Source: a cyanobacterium PCC 7702 (GTDB taxonomy: Bacteria > Cyanobacteriota > Cyanobacteriia > Cyanobacteriales > Nostocaceae). Taken from it: DNA of 64,000 bases. A program made the translations under genes and the position numbers. The stretch is from the NCBI GenBank assembly GCA_000332255.1, contig KB235926.1, forward strand, positions 2,677,777 through 2,741,776, read 5' to 3'. Shown here piece by piece: positions 44,489 to 53,979 of this stretch. Numbering within the stretch: the first letter of the stretch is position 1; every line of letters begins with the position of its first letter. Below the pieces are notes generated by a model. The model ran no database searches, was not told where the DNA came from, and worked only from the letters and a program-made list of their open reading frames with translations.

Positions 44489-44817
44489 ATTTTGTTAATT
44501 AAACATAAAAGTTTTGATACCTTATAGTTGCGATCGCTCCTTTGTTACTTTCCTCTAGACAATTCACACCAATGCTAAAGCCTAGACCGTGTTGCAAACA
44601 GCAACTTTTTTTCGCAATCAAGGTAATCAAAAATACAAATTGATAATAATTATTTGCTTCATATCTTAGTGTATATACAGGAATATCGTCAATGTTATTT
44701 AAAATTTATACATAAATTGCCCGTGGCAAGGATACTTTGTGCTTACCACCAACCGTTGATAGCAGCAAACACCCTTTGTACTGACTACAATGCTTTCACA
44801 GCAAGCAGTTGACTGTG
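44489..44817. other. AT-rich gap upstream of the CRISPR operon; no array
   Basis: About 330 AT-rich bases that probably hold the promoter of the CRISPR-associated operon. I looked for direct repeats of 25-40 bases with regular spacing on both strands and found none. One HIP1-like site occurs at the left side. Confidence 0.45.
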
Positions 44818-45261
44818 TTATCGGTTGTGCTCGTATGCATGAACATTTAAGCGCACCATAATTCTTTCTGGTTCTGTTAAATTTTTAAAACCGTAGCGAC
44901 GGTAAAGTCCATGAGCATCCTTTGTTCCTAGCAACCACCTTTGCACATCTTGCAGATCTGGATATTCCAAAATAAACTCAACAAACCATTTTCCTAGACC
45001 CTGTCCGCGATAAGGTTCTAATATGAAAACATCTTTTAATAATGCAGAAGTTGCATAGTCAGTAATTACTCTTGCAAAACCAACTTGTTTGTTGCCTTCG
45101 TACAGCCCAAAGCATAAAGAATTTTGAATGGCCTTTTTTACTATTGCTAATGGTATATTCTCAGCCCAATAGGAATTTTTTAAAAAATCATGAATCATTT
45201 TGATGTCTAACTTTGTTTTATCAGTGCTGATATAAAACCGATGCTGTAATTCTTCTTTCAT
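44818..45261 (-). CDS. GNAT family N-acetyltransferase
   Basis: A 147-aa acetyl-CoA-dependent transferase. Motif A is visible as DVFILEPYRGQGLGKWFVEF (Q/R-x-x-G-x-G/A in YRGQGLGKW), preceded by the beta strand GFARVITDYATSALLKD and followed by RWLLGTKDAHGLYRRYGFKN. The end ERIMVRLN is common in this family. I place the start at the ATG at 45261 (MKEELQHRFYIS). The frame extends to 45282. Relatives acetylate small molecules or proteins, and the substrate is unknown. It stands alone between the CRISPR operon and recQ. Confidence 0.88.
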   Translation of the reverse strand: MKEELQHRFYISTDKTKLDIKMIHDFLKNSYWAENIPLAIVKKAIQNSLCFGLYEGNKQVGFARVITDYATSALLKDVFILEPYRGQGLGKWFVEFILEYPDLQDVQRWLLGTKDAHGLYRRYGFKNLTEPERIMVRLNVHAYEHNR

Positions 45262-45871
45262 ATTGTTGAAGTATTTTCTCAATCAAGATTGATGAAAAAT
45301 TATTATAATTTACTAGTTTGCCAAAGATAAAAGTATACCTTCGAGTTGTTACTGCTAATCAGTGGCGATACAGTATCAATAAAAACTTTACTAAGAGCAA
45401 AAATAGACAAATTTAAAGCTTTTTATAGAATCAGTCACCGCTGTAATGTATTGAAAAGTATCAGTGTGTCAGCAGTCAAACCTATTAACCCTGCGCTCAC
45501 TAATTTCTATGATGATTGACAGCTGAACAGGCGATCGCCCAAGTACCTAAAAATAATTCTTGAAAAACCTGGCATTGATAAAGTTCTACTTCGAGGACAC
45601 AATCAATCAACTAACTTCTAAATGTAGTGCGATCGCTTTTTATACATCGATCGAATCTTATCAACAACTGAGAAAATTACTGAGCCAGTAACTCTACAGC
45701 AAAGGATATATTCAAAATCAAGTCCGCATACTTAGTAGATGAATATATATGCCAAGAAAGTAATAAAATAAACCCTTCCTCTTGTTAGTCTTCTGCCCTT
45801 CTTACCTGGAGCCTTCTTTCCTCTACTCTCTCCTAGTGCCTTGTGCCATCTATCGCCTTTTCTTACCATCT
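45262..45871. other. Intergenic region between the acetyltransferase and recQ
   Basis: Some 600 bases without a credible gene. Three HIP1-like sites lie between 45530 and 45660. I saw no repeats of CRISPR type. The stretch just before recQ (45775-45871) is open in the recQ frame from a TTG but is unlike protein sequence. Confidence 0.5.
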
Positions 45872-47329
45872 ATGACTAACTCTACACCTACATCGTGGGA
45901 TGAAGTTCGAGCTGCATTTCAAAAAATCTGGGGTTACGAAGATTTTCGTCCACCGCAGGGAGAAATTATCCGTAGTTTGTTGGCAAAACAAGACGCACTA
46001 ATTATTATGCCCACAGGCGGGGGTAAATCAATTTGCTTTCAACTGCCAGCTTTGTTGCAAACCGGATTAACTTTAGTAGTTTCACCCTTGGTGGCGCTTA
46101 TGGAAAACCAAGTGCAGGAACTACGCGAACGCAACTTAACTGCAGAGTTATTACATAGCGAATTGTCTTCCTACCAACGGCGACAAATTCTCAAAGCATT
46201 AGAACAACAAAAACTGAAATTACTGTACTTATCGCCTGAAACTTTACTGAGCAAGCCAGTGTGGGAAAGATTGTGTCAGCCGCAACTTACGATTAATGGT
46301 TTAATTTTGGACGAAGCGCATTGCCTGGTGCAGTGGGGAGAGACATTTCGACCTGCTTATCGAAGAATAGGGGCGGTACGACCAGCACTGCTAAAATTAA
46401 AACCACCAGGAACAAAAATAGTACTGGCTGCTTTTACTGCTACTGCCGATCCTGTAGCGCAAAAAATCATTCAAGAAACTTTGCAACTACAGCACCCAGC
46501 AGTATTCCGTATCAATCCCTACCGCTCCAACCTTAACCTTGCAGTCCAAATAGTTTGGACACCAAGGGGTAGAAAGCAAAAATTATTAAAATTTATCCAA
46601 CAAAAACAGCAAACAACGGGGTTAGTTTACGTCCGCACCAGACGAGATAGTGAGAATTTAGCTATGTGGCTGCAACAAATGGGTTATGCTACAGCCAGCT
46701 ATCATGCGGGACTAACTGCAGAAGAACGCCGCGCCATAGAAAGTGACTGGTTAGGAGGAAAAATACCTTTTGTAATTTGTACCTCTGCTTTTGGTATGGG
46801 GATAAACAAACCAGATGTGCGTTGGGTAGTTCACTTTCACGCACCGTTGTTGCTCTCAGAATACGTACAGGAAATAGGGCGCGCCGGACGAGATGGAAAA
46901 CCAGCTCAAGCACTAACGTTGATTAGTGAACCGACAGGGTGGTTAGATCCAGAAGACAAACAAAGACAGAAATTTTTTGCACAAAAAGCGCGATCGCTAC
47001 AACTTCAAGCTCTACAACTGGTAAAAAAGCTACCAAAAACAGGAGAAGTAGACGCGATCGCCCGACAATTTCCTGATGGTGCCATTGCTCTTTCTTTGTT
47101 ACATAGTTGCGGTCAGCTTCACTGGCTTGACCCTTTTCATTACATCATTGTTGCCGGTAGCAAAAATCAATCAATAATAGAATTACAAACAGCAAAACAG
47201 ATAAATAGGTATTTTACTACCAAGCAGTGCCGTTGGCAGTTTTTATTACATGCCTTTGGTTTTGCCGCACTAGATCCAAATTGGCATTGCGGTCACTGCG
47301 ATAATTGCCAACAAAAAGCTAATGGCTGA
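45872..47329 (+). CDS. recQ: RecQ-family ATP-dependent DNA helicase (short form)
   Basis: A 3'-5' superfamily 2 helicase of about 485 aa. Motif 0 FRPPQGEIIRSLL, motif I MPTGGGKSICFQLP, DEAH box LILDEAHCLVQWG (motif II), TAFTATADP (motif III), the YHAGLTAEERRAIE segment (motif IV region), and IGRAGRDGKPAQ (motif VI). The C-terminal Zn-binding region is reduced to HCGHCDNC. The HRDC domain of E. coli RecQ is missing, as in many short cyanobacterial homologues. Standard RecQ reads SQWGHDFRP where this one has VQWGETFRP. I start it at the ATG at 45872 (MTNSTPTSWDEV). It converges on pheS. Confidence 0.9.
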   Translation: MTNSTPTSWDEVRAAFQKIWGYEDFRPPQGEIIRSLLAKQDALIIMPTGGGKSICFQLPALLQTGLTLVVSPLVALMENQVQELRERNLTAELLHSELSSYQRRQILKALEQQKLKLLYLSPETLLSKPVWERLCQPQLTINGLILDEAHCLVQWGETFRPAYRRIGAVRPALLKLKPPGTKIVLAAFTATADPVAQKIIQETLQLQHPAVFRINPYRSNLNLAVQIVWTPRGRKQKLLKFIQQKQQTTGLVYVRTRRDSENLAMWLQQMGYATASYHAGLTAEERRAIESDWLGGKIPFVICTSAFGMGINKPDVRWVVHFHAPLLLSEYVQEIGRAGRDGKPAQALTLISEPTGWLDPEDKQRQKFFAQKARSLQLQALQLVKKLPKTGEVDAIARQFPDGAIALSLLHSCGQLHWLDPFHYIIVAGSKNQSIIELQTAKQINRYFTTKQCRWQFLLHAFGFAALDPNWHCGHCDNCQQKANG

Positions 47330-47370
47330 TAGCGAGCGTGCTTTTTAAACCATTAGCCACTAATAAAATT

Positions 47371-48363
47371 TTAAAACTGTCTTAAAAAGCGCAGATCGCT
47401 GGTATAAAGGCGGCGAATATCATCCAATTCGTGCAGTACCATGGCAAAGCGTTCCACGCCAAAGCCAGCAGCAAAGCCTGTATAAATTTCGGGGTCGTAA
47501 CCTACTGCCTTCAACACATTAGGATCGACCATACCACAGCCCATAACTTCCAACCAGCGACCGTTCCATTGCAAATCAACTTCAGCAGAGGGTTCGGTAA
47601 ATGGGAAATAACTAGCACGAAAACGAATGGGCAATTCGCCAAACATCGCCTCCAAAAAGACCTTAATCGTACCCTTAAGGTCAGTAAAAGTTAGTCCCTC
47701 GTCAACGGCCAAAACTTCGATTTGATGAAAAACAGCCGCATGGGTTGCATCAACATTATCTCTTCGGTAAACTCTTCCGGGAGCAACAATACGTATTGGT
47801 GGTTCTTCGGCTTCCATGTACCGAATTTGCACCGATGAGGTGTGAGTCCGCAGCAAATTGCCATCTGGGAGATAGAAAGTATCCTGCATATCGCGAGCAG
47901 GATGATCTGGAGGAGTATTTAGGGCTTCAAAGTTATAATAATCTGTCTCCATTTCGGGGCCAGAAGCTACTGTATAGCCCATACCGACAAAAATATCTAC
48001 TGCTCGGTCGATGATACCGTTAATGGGATGAACTCGACCTTGGGGGTAGTAAATTCCAGGCATGGTAACATCTAGAGTTTCAGCCTCAAGCTGTGCCTGA
48101 ATTTTAGCCATTTCCAAAACAGCACGTTGCTGGTCGAGCTTTGTTTGCAAAGCTTCTTTGACTGCATTAGCAACAGCCCCAATTTTCGGTCGTTCCTCTG
48201 GCGGAAGTTTGCCCATACCACCGAGAAGTACTGACAGATTACCTTTTTTGCCCAGGTACTTTACTCTCAGTTCTTCCAAGTTTTCTAAAGAATTGGCAGC
48301 GGCGATCGCCTTTTCCCCTTCCTGCTGCAGTGCTAAAAGTTGAGCCTCTAAGTTGGTTGTCAT
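47371..48363 (-). CDS. pheS: Phenylalanyl-tRNA synthetase alpha subunit
   Basis: The catalytic class II subunit that charges tRNA-Phe. 330 aa with an N-terminal coiled coil (about 1-85; [20 protein letters not shown]), motif 2 region [11 protein letters not shown] and [20 protein letters not shown], and the [20 protein letters not shown] motif 3 near the C-terminus. Phe-binding residues lie in [13 protein letters not shown]. The start is the ATG at 48363. pheT is not adjacent, as is common in cyanobacteria. Confidence 0.97.
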   Translation of the reverse strand: MTTNLEAQLLALQQEGEKAIAAANSLENLEELRVKYLGKKGNLSVLLGGMGKLPPEERPKIGAVANAVKEALQTKLDQQRAVLEMAKIQAQLEAETLDVTMPGIYYPQGRVHPINGIIDRAVDIFVGMGYTVASGPEMETDYYNFEALNTPPDHPARDMQDTFYLPDGNLLRTHTSSVQIRYMEAEEPPIRIVAPGRVYRRDNVDATHAAVFHQIEVLAVDEGLTFTDLKGTIKVFLEAMFGELPIRFRASYFPFTEPSAEVDLQWNGRWLEVMGCGMVDPNVLKAVGYDPEIYTGFAAGFGVERFAMVLHELDDIRRLYTSDLRFLRQF

Positions 48364-48365
48364 TA

Positions 48366-48407
48366 GTCAACAGTCAATAGTTATTGGTCATTAGTCATTG
48401 GTCGTTG
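48366..48407. repeat. Short tandem heptamer repeats (STRR2/STRR3-like)
   Basis: Tandem heptamers directly before the pheS start: CAACAGT CAATAGT (STRR3-like), then TTGGTCA TTAGTCA TTGGTCG (STRR2-like). STRR heptamers are known from heterocystous and related cyanobacteria. Similar short pieces occur around 58300-58317 downstream of plsX. The rest of 48408-48707 is an AT-rich divergent promoter region without a gene. Confidence 0.65.
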
Positions 48408-48707
48408 TCAGTAGCAATAAAAATAGTAAATGACTAATCAGAATTTATTGTGCATTAAAGATAATGCTAGAAACTCAACCAAATCATAACTAATTTAGCA
48501 GCAATTAGGTGGCAAGGGAACCGAAGATAAAAACTGGCAATAGCTTTCCGTTGCTGTAGTTACTCCTGTTTTTTGCAATTAGCGTGTTTTTATTTGCTGC
48601 TGGTAACCCGTAACATTGACAATTGATTCACAACTAACTGTTAACTAGTAATCCTCGAGAATTTGCCGGTTGCTCTAGACCTTTGGTTTATTAATCACAA
48701 GCGAAAT

Positions 48708-49517
48708 ATGAAAATATTAATCAGCAACGACGACGGTATTTATGCCCCGGGTATTCGAACACTGGCCGACTCCTTAGCTGCAGCTGGTCATGAAGTTACA
48801 GTCGTTTGTCCGGACAGAGAACGTTCTGCCACCGGCCATGGATTAACTTTACACCAACCAATTCGCGCGGAAATCGTCGAGTCGATTTTTCACCCCGCAG
48901 TGAAAGCCTGGGCTTGCGACGGTACTCCTTCTGACTGCGTTAAATTAGCGTTATGGGCTTTGCTGGAGTCTCCCCCTGACTTAGTTCTTTCTGGTATTAA
49001 TCAAGGTGCCAACTTGGGAACAGAAATATTGTATTCGGGTACTGTTTCCGCCGCCATGGAAGGCTTAATAGAAGGCATTCCCGCTATAGCGCTGAGTTTA
49101 ACTAGTTTTTCCTACAAAGATTTTCAACCTGCCGCAAAATTTGCCAATCTCTTGGTAGAGCATATAGGGAAAAAACCGCTACCAGAACTGATGTTGCTTA
49201 ACGTTAACATTCCCGCTGTTAAATGGGAAGAAATAGCAGGAGTTACCATTACCCGTCAAGGTGTAAGGCGCTACGTAGATGTTTTTGACAAGCGCATCGA
49301 CCCGCGCGGAAAAACCTACTACTGGCTGACAGGAGAAGTTTTAGAAGATGTAGAACCACCCAGCGGCTTGCATTTACCTCAACACGTGCCTATGGATGTC
49401 CATGTAATTCGTAAAAATTATATTAGCATCACTCCATTGCAATATAATCTCACTTACGCAGCTGGGTTGGAGCGTTTATCTCAATGGAACTTCTCCTGGA
49501 ATGAATTTTGGCAATAG
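48708..49517 (+). CDS. surE: 5'/3'-nucleotidase SurE
   Basis: A metal-dependent nucleoside monophosphate phosphatase, 269 aa from the ATG at 48708 ([20 protein letters not shown]). The NDDG motif binds the divalent metal. [11 protein letters not shown] and [20 protein letters not shown], then TVSAAMEG, are SurE signatures. The open frame begins 15 codons earlier at a TTG but the homologous N-terminus is at 48708. The protein is soluble. It stands between pheS and the metallo-hydrolase gene. Confidence 0.95.
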   Translation: MKILISNDDGIYAPGIRTLADSLAAAGHEVTVVCPDRERSATGHGLTLHQPIRAEIVESIFHPAVKAWACDGTPSDCVKLALWALLESPPDLVLSGINQGANLGTEILYSGTVSAAMEGLIEGIPAIALSLTSFSYKDFQPAAKFANLLVEHIGKKPLPELMLLNVNIPAVKWEEIAGVTITRQGVRRYVDVFDKRIDPRGKTYYWLTGEVLEDVEPPSGLHLPQHVPMDVHVIRKNYISITPLQYNLTYAAGLERLSQWNFSWNEFWQ

Positions 49518-49786
49518 CTGTATCCGTATTTGAAAGTTAAATGCATGACTAAAAAATATAGGTTATAACGTAGAAAACAGTTGCGGTTAACCCTGGCAAA
49601 AAACCAAAAAACTAGTAATTAAGTTCTTTGGATGCCTGCGTTCCATAAGTGGATTCGGCTAGACAAAGGTATGCTGTTTGACCAAAAAAAATAAAAATGG
49701 TGAGACAGCATAATTTACAAAAAATTTACAAAAGTAAGTACATTTTTGATTCACCGCCGCCGATCAATCTTTGCAAGCCAACACCC

Positions 49787-50683
49787 ATGTCCAGGATAGA
49801 AAATCAGTTTAAAGTTCATTTTTGGGGAGTTCGCGGTAGTATCCCTTGCCCGGGACCAACCACAGTTCGTTACGGAGGTAACACCTCTTGCGTGGAAATG
49901 CAGGTAAACGGTAAGCATTTAATTTTTGATGGTGGTACCGGTCTGCATGTTTTGGGCCAGTCTCTGTTGTCAAAAATGCCGATAGAAGCTTATATATTTT
50001 TTACTCACTCCCATTGGGATCACATGCAAGGTTTTCCCTTTTTTACACCAGGGTTTATCAAAGGAAACACTTTTCACATCTACGGGGCGATCGCTCCCGA
50101 TGGCTCCACAATCGAACAACGCCTCAATGACCAGATGCTGCATCCAAATTTTCCAGTTCCCTTACAAATCATGCAGGCAAATCTGGATTTTTACAACGTC
50201 ATACCCGGTCAAACAATACGCATCGGCGACATCATCATAGAAACGGCACCTTTAAACCATCCAGGCGAAGCAGTAGGGTACCGAGTCAGCTGGCGCGGAG
50301 GAACTGCTGTTTACGTTACCGACACCGAACACTATCCTGACAGGCTAGATGAAAATGTTCTGCGGCTAGCTCGCGATGCCAACATTCTCATTTACGATTC
50401 CACCTACACCGATGAAGAATATTATTCGCCAACCAGACCAAAAATAGGTTGGGGCCATTCTACATGGCAAGAAGCTGTCAAGGTAGCCAAAGCTGCCAAC
50501 GTCAAAACACTTGTGATTTTCCACCACGATCCTGCTCACGACGATGACTTTTTAGATCGCGTCGGAGAGCAAGCGCGCCAGCGATTTGCCAATGCCATTA
50601 TGGCACGCGAAGGAATGGAACTTCAGGTCCCTATTTGCCCAAGCTTATCAGAAGCTTTTCCTGTTAGTAAATTTTCTGCTTAA
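49787..50683 (+). CDS. Metallo-beta-lactamase fold hydrolase
   Basis: A 298-aa dinuclear metal hydrolase from the ATG at 49787 (MSRIENQFKVHFWGVRGSIP). The frame is open further upstream but the leader is not conserved-looking. Metal site: THSHWDHMQGFPFF (HxHxDH-type), ETAPLNHPGEAVGYRV and VYVTDTEHYP. The C-terminal LVIFHHDPAHDDD gives further His/Asp ligands. The GVRGSIPCPGP start is typical of phosphodiesterase-like proteins often annotated as cyclic nucleotide phosphodiesterase or RNase Z relatives. The true substrate is unknown. Confidence 0.88.
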   Translation: MSRIENQFKVHFWGVRGSIPCPGPTTVRYGGNTSCVEMQVNGKHLIFDGGTGLHVLGQSLLSKMPIEAYIFFTHSHWDHMQGFPFFTPGFIKGNTFHIYGAIAPDGSTIEQRLNDQMLHPNFPVPLQIMQANLDFYNVIPGQTIRIGDIIIETAPLNHPGEAVGYRVSWRGGTAVYVTDTEHYPDRLDENVLRLARDANILIYDSTYTDEEYYSPTRPKIGWGHSTWQEAVKVAKAANVKTLVIFHHDPAHDDDFLDRVGEQARQRFANAIMAREGMELQVPICPSLSEAFPVSKFSA

Positions 50684-50724
50684 AATATCACTGTCAAAGT
50701 CATGGGAAATTTTAGATTAGATTG

Positions 50725-50880
50725 GTGATTGAGGGCTTACCCTCAGGTTAAAGGTCTTCTAGAGGTCTGACGCCAGTCAAATGTTGAAAGCAGTCTTGCC
50801 TTAGACTAGACACAAGCCGGCTACGAAGACAACTCCTGTAGGGTTGGCTAAAAGCTGAAAAACTCCAATCCCAAAATCGA
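50725..50880 (+). promoter_or_regulatory. Structured leader of ribF (candidate)
   Basis: The sequence before ribF contains two clear stems: GAGGG-CTTA-CCCTC (50731-50744), and AGCC/GGCT with CTAC/GTAG around a 13-base loop (50815-50849). It does not match the FMN riboswitch consensus. I note it only as a structured 5' region. The ribF start is close behind. Confidence 0.3.
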
Positions 50881-50881
50881 C

Positions 50882-51979
50882 GTGCTGAATCTGTCTCCAA
50901 ACGGGTGTTCTGTGTGGGTTACTTCTTCCACCGAATTAGCTCTCACACCAACTGCTGTAGCGCTTGGCAAATTTGATGGCGTACATCGCGGTCATCAGCG
51001 GGTAATTCAACCTATTTTGCCATCGTTTGGGAGTAGAAAAGCTTTCCAGTGTCCGAGCGAGATACTAAGCGAACAGCTACATCTGTCTCCCTCACTTTCT
51101 GGTTCCCCAATCCCCTATAGTTCCATCTACTCCACAGTTGTCACCTTCGATCCTCATCCGCAAGAGTATTTTACGGGGCAACCGCGGACTTTACTTACCC
51201 CCCTGGATGAAAAAGTCCAACAACTGCGATCGCTTGGAGTACAACAATTAGTACTGTTGCCTTTCGATAAACAATTGTGCGCTCTCACTCCTGAAGAATT
51301 TGTAGAAAAAATTCTCGTCGAGCAATTGCAAGCAGTACAAATTAGCGTTGGGCAAGATTTTCGTTTTGGTTCTAAGCGTACCGGTACCGCTCAAGACTTA
51401 CAAACCATTGCCGCCAAGTATGGCATTCCCGTTACCATCGTTCCCTTGGAAACTTGCCAAGACTTGCAAGCAACTAAAAGCACTAACTCCAAACAAGCTT
51501 TGACTCCAAATGCTCGCATTAGCAGTTCCCTCATCCGTGAAATTCTCACCCGCGGCGACATCTCCCATGCCAACGAATTACTGGGACGCCCCTACACTTT
51601 AATCGGTACCGTGATTAAAGGTCGCCAACTAGGCAGAACTATTGGCTTTCCCACCGCCAACCTGCAGCTTCCCAAAGATAAATTTTTACCTCAAAAAGGA
51701 GTGTATGCCGTACGTGTTTTCATCATCGACGAACCATCAGCCGTTCCTCTCAACAACTATTTGGGCGTGATGAATATTGGCCATCGCCCTACACTCAACG
51801 GTACTCAACTATCACCAGAAGTACATATTTTTAATTGGTGCGGTGATTTATACGGTAAAAAACTAGCAGTACAGCTAGAAAAATTTCTCCGACCCGAACA
51901 AAAATTCCCCCATCTCGAAGCCTTAAAAACACAAATTCAACTAGACTGCGATGCTGCTAAAGCTTTTTTTGGCTGCTGA
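50882..51979 (+). CDS. ribF: Bifunctional riboflavin kinase / FAD synthetase
   Basis: Converts riboflavin to FMN and FMN to FAD. The N-terminal nucleotidyl-transferase half (about 1-215) contains LGKFDGVHRGHQRVI, VTFDPHPQEYF and VGQDFRFGSKRTG. It has the SSLIREILTRGDI segment before the C-terminal flavokinase half (about 220-365), which contains GRTIGFPTANLQLP and MNIGHRPTLNG. An insert of about 35 residues (SFGSRKAFQCPSEILSEQLH) separates the first two motifs. The frame starts at a GTG (50882). The N-terminus MLNLSPNGCSVWVTSSTELA fits cyanobacterial homologues. A strong terminator hairpin follows. Confidence 0.94.
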   Translation: MLNLSPNGCSVWVTSSTELALTPTAVALGKFDGVHRGHQRVIQPILPSFGSRKAFQCPSEILSEQLHLSPSLSGSPIPYSSIYSTVVTFDPHPQEYFTGQPRTLLTPLDEKVQQLRSLGVQQLVLLPFDKQLCALTPEEFVEKILVEQLQAVQISVGQDFRFGSKRTGTAQDLQTIAAKYGIPVTIVPLETCQDLQATKSTNSKQALTPNARISSSLIREILTRGDISHANELLGRPYTLIGTVIKGRQLGRTIGFPTANLQLPKDKFLPQKGVYAVRVFIIDEPSAVPLNNYLGVMNIGHRPTLNGTQLSPEVHIFNWCGDLYGKKLAVQLEKFLRPEQKFPHLEALKTQIQLDCDAAKAFFGC

Positions 51980-52041
51980 GCGTTAATTTCATCCCGAGCG
52001 GGGAACCCTAAAAAAGGAAACTGGGTACTAAGGACTAAAAC

Positions 52042-52100
52042 TGGAAATTGAAGCAAAAAGCAAGGAAAAATCAATACTTCAATTTCCAATTTTCTTTTCT
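52042..52100 (+). terminator. Terminator hairpin after ribF
   Basis: TGGAAATTGAAG (52042-52053) and CTTCAATTTCCA (52077-52088) are perfect 12-bp arms, extendable to 15 bp with one G-T pair. The loop is 23 bases and a T-rich tail (ATTTTCTTTTCTT) follows. It fits an intrinsic terminator for ribF placed just before the MoxR gene. Confidence 0.65.
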
Positions 52101-52138
52101 TCATGCCCTTTTTCTTTACAACCGCATCCCTAATTTTT

Positions 52139-53047
52139 ATGAGACACAAAATAGACGCTCTAACCCAAAACCTAGCTCGCGCCATTGTTGGCAAAACCGA
52201 GGCAATACGCTTAGTACTGGTCGCCCTGCTAGCTAACGGCCATTCTCTATTAGAAGACGTTCCTGGAGTAGGCAAAACTCTTCTTGCCAAAAGCCTTGCT
52301 CGTTCCATTGATGGAAAATTTCAAAGACTGCAATGTACTCCCGATCTACTCCCAACTGACATTACCGGTACCAATATTTGGAATCCCAAAACTGGAGAGT
52401 TTCACTTTCTCCCAGGTCCCGTTTTTGCCAACGTCTTGTTAGCGGATGAAATTAACCGCGCTACACCCCGCACTCAGTCGGCTTTACTAGAAGTTATGGA
52501 AGAGCACCAAGTAACAGTAGATGGCGTTTCTCGTCCAGTCCCCACACCCTTTTTTGTCATTGCTACCCAAAATCCCATTGAATACCAAGGCACCTTTCCC
52601 CTACCAGAAGCCCAAATGGATCGATTCATGCTGTCTTTTAGTTTGGGCTACCCTGCAAAAGCAGAAGAACTGCTTTTGCTGCAAAATCTCCACAATGGTG
52701 TTAAAGCAGAAGACTTGCAACCCTGCATTACTTTAGCAGAAGTCCAACAACTTCAGCAAATTTCCTGCCAGGTCAAGGTAGATATCTCCCTGCAACAATA
52801 CATGCTTGATTTAGTACGAGCCACGCGCTGTGACGAAGAAATCACCCTTGGAGTTAGTCCCCGCGGTTCCGTAGCATTGTATCGAGCTACCCAGGCCCTT
52901 GCTTTTCTGTCCGGACGCAATTATGCCATTCCTGACGATGTCAAATTTCTTGCTCCTTACGTTCTTTGCCATCGCCTGATTCCCGCCGGTGGACGCCGAG
53001 CAAAAACAGTAATGGAAAAGTTGTTGCGAGCAGTACCAATTCCTTAA
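52139..53047 (+). CDS. MoxR-family AAA+ ATPase
   Basis: A chaperone-like AAA+ ATPase of about 302 aa. Walker A LEDVPGVGKTLLAKSLA (about 40-56), Walker B VLLADEINRATPRTQSALLE, sensor 1 FFVIATQNPIEYQGTFPLPE, then the DRFMLS arginine region, and the C-terminal lid with LGVSPRGSVALYRATQALAF. MoxR proteins often work with a von Willebrand factor A protein in metal insertion or complex maturation, and no such gene lies next to it here. I start it at the ATG at 52139 (MRHKIDALTQNLARAIVGKT). An upstream ATG at 52103 adds a hydrophobic leader that looks accidental. A stem-loop (53055-53074) follows it. Confidence 0.88.
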   Translation: MRHKIDALTQNLARAIVGKTEAIRLVLVALLANGHSLLEDVPGVGKTLLAKSLARSIDGKFQRLQCTPDLLPTDITGTNIWNPKTGEFHFLPGPVFANVLLADEINRATPRTQSALLEVMEEHQVTVDGVSRPVPTPFFVIATQNPIEYQGTFPLPEAQMDRFMLSFSLGYPAKAEELLLLQNLHNGVKAEDLQPCITLAEVQQLQQISCQVKVDISLQQYMLDLVRATRCDEEITLGVSPRGSVALYRATQALAFLSGRNYAIPDDVKFLAPYVLCHRLIPAGGRRAKTVMEKLLRAVPIP

Positions 53048-53054
53048 AGTTAAA

Positions 53055-53074
53055 TTGCTGCAAGCATGCAGCAA
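53055..53074 (+). other. Stem-loop after the MoxR gene
   Basis: TTGCTGCA and TGCAGCAA are perfect 8-bp arms around AGCA, 8 bases after the stop codon. No T run follows, so termination is uncertain. It may stabilise the 3' end. Confidence 0.4.
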
Positions 53075-53138
53075 CTTCAAGCCAGCAGTCGCCGTACCTT
53101 AGTCTAAAGTTAAAATATTAGTCTGAAGCATATCCAGC

Positions 53139-53702
53139 ATGAGCAAACATCGCAACCGCCGCCAAATTCCACGCAAGTCTATCGGTTTACTTTTGGTGGT
53201 CTTAACTTGGTGCTTGGCTATAGGTTGGTTAATTTCCCTGGCAGCAAACGTCCAAGGTACTACTTCCTCCTCCGACATCGGCACCGTAGATATCGTCCCT
53301 CCTCAATATCAATTGGGACAACAGCTTTATCTAGAAAACTGTTCTTCTTGTCACATTGCCTTACCACCGGCGGTGTTGCCTACCGAAACTTGGAAAAATC
53401 TTTTGCAAGATACACAACATTATGGCACCCAGCTTAAACCTTTGGTAGATCCGCCCCGGATTTTAATTTGGAGATACTTGTCAACTTTTTCTCGTTCGCT
53501 GTTAAAAGATGAACAAGTACCCTACCGCGTCAACAGTTCCCGTTATTTTAAAGCTTTGCATCCCCAAGTCAAACTGCCCCGCCCCGTGCAAATAAGCAGT
53601 TGCGTGCAGTGTCATCCCCAAGCAGCCAACTTTAACTTTCGTCGTCTCAGTACGGAATGGGAAAAATCACAAGTCGAAAATCAGCCTCAGCAGCCAAAAT
53701 AG
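53139..53702 (+). CDS. Membrane-anchored di-heme cytochrome c
   Basis: A 187-aa c-type cytochrome. The basic start (MSKHRNRRQIPRKS) is followed by one transmembrane helix (IGLLLVVLTWCLAIGWLISL) that acts as an uncleaved anchor or signal. Two heme-binding motifs are present, CSSCH in LYLENCSSCHIALPP (about 67-71) and CVQCH in ISSCVQCHPQAANF (about 156-160). The C-terminal tail is polar. The spacing of the two CxxCH motifs by about 85 residues does not match cytochrome c6 or cM, so it is another family, probably on the lumenal or periplasmic face. Its electron partners are unknown. It lies between moxR and secA without obvious operon partners. Confidence 0.85.
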   Translation: MSKHRNRRQIPRKSIGLLLVVLTWCLAIGWLISLAANVQGTTSSSDIGTVDIVPPQYQLGQQLYLENCSSCHIALPPAVLPTETWKNLLQDTQHYGTQLKPLVDPPRILIWRYLSTFSRSLLKDEQVPYRVNSSRYFKALHPQVKLPRPVQISSCVQCHPQAANFNFRRLSTEWEKSQVENQPQQPK

Positions 53703-53979
53703 AAAAGTAAGGGAATCCTTATAAGGCGATCGCTCGCTCGCGGATAACTACCCCCCATCTGAAGGCAAAATGATACTATTAATAAAGCTTCAAATATAAG
53801 CTATCTTTTCAAGTCATTATTTTAGTAACGTAGATTCGTTAGTCTTGTTGCTGCTTTTGAGGAAATTCTCATTCATAACCCGTTACTGGAGTATTAAGAC
53901 TCAGTAGGGTTAAACACTTATAATCATCAATTCCTAATCACAAATTCCCATTTTCCTTGAGTTTGTTCAATAACCTGCC

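Noticed and set aside
44489-45871. Possible CRISPR array upstream of the operon
   Set aside because: No spaced direct repeats seen; HIP1 sites there are the genome-wide octamer.
50725-50880. FMN riboswitch before ribF
   Set aside because: The conserved FMN riboswitch segments are not present.
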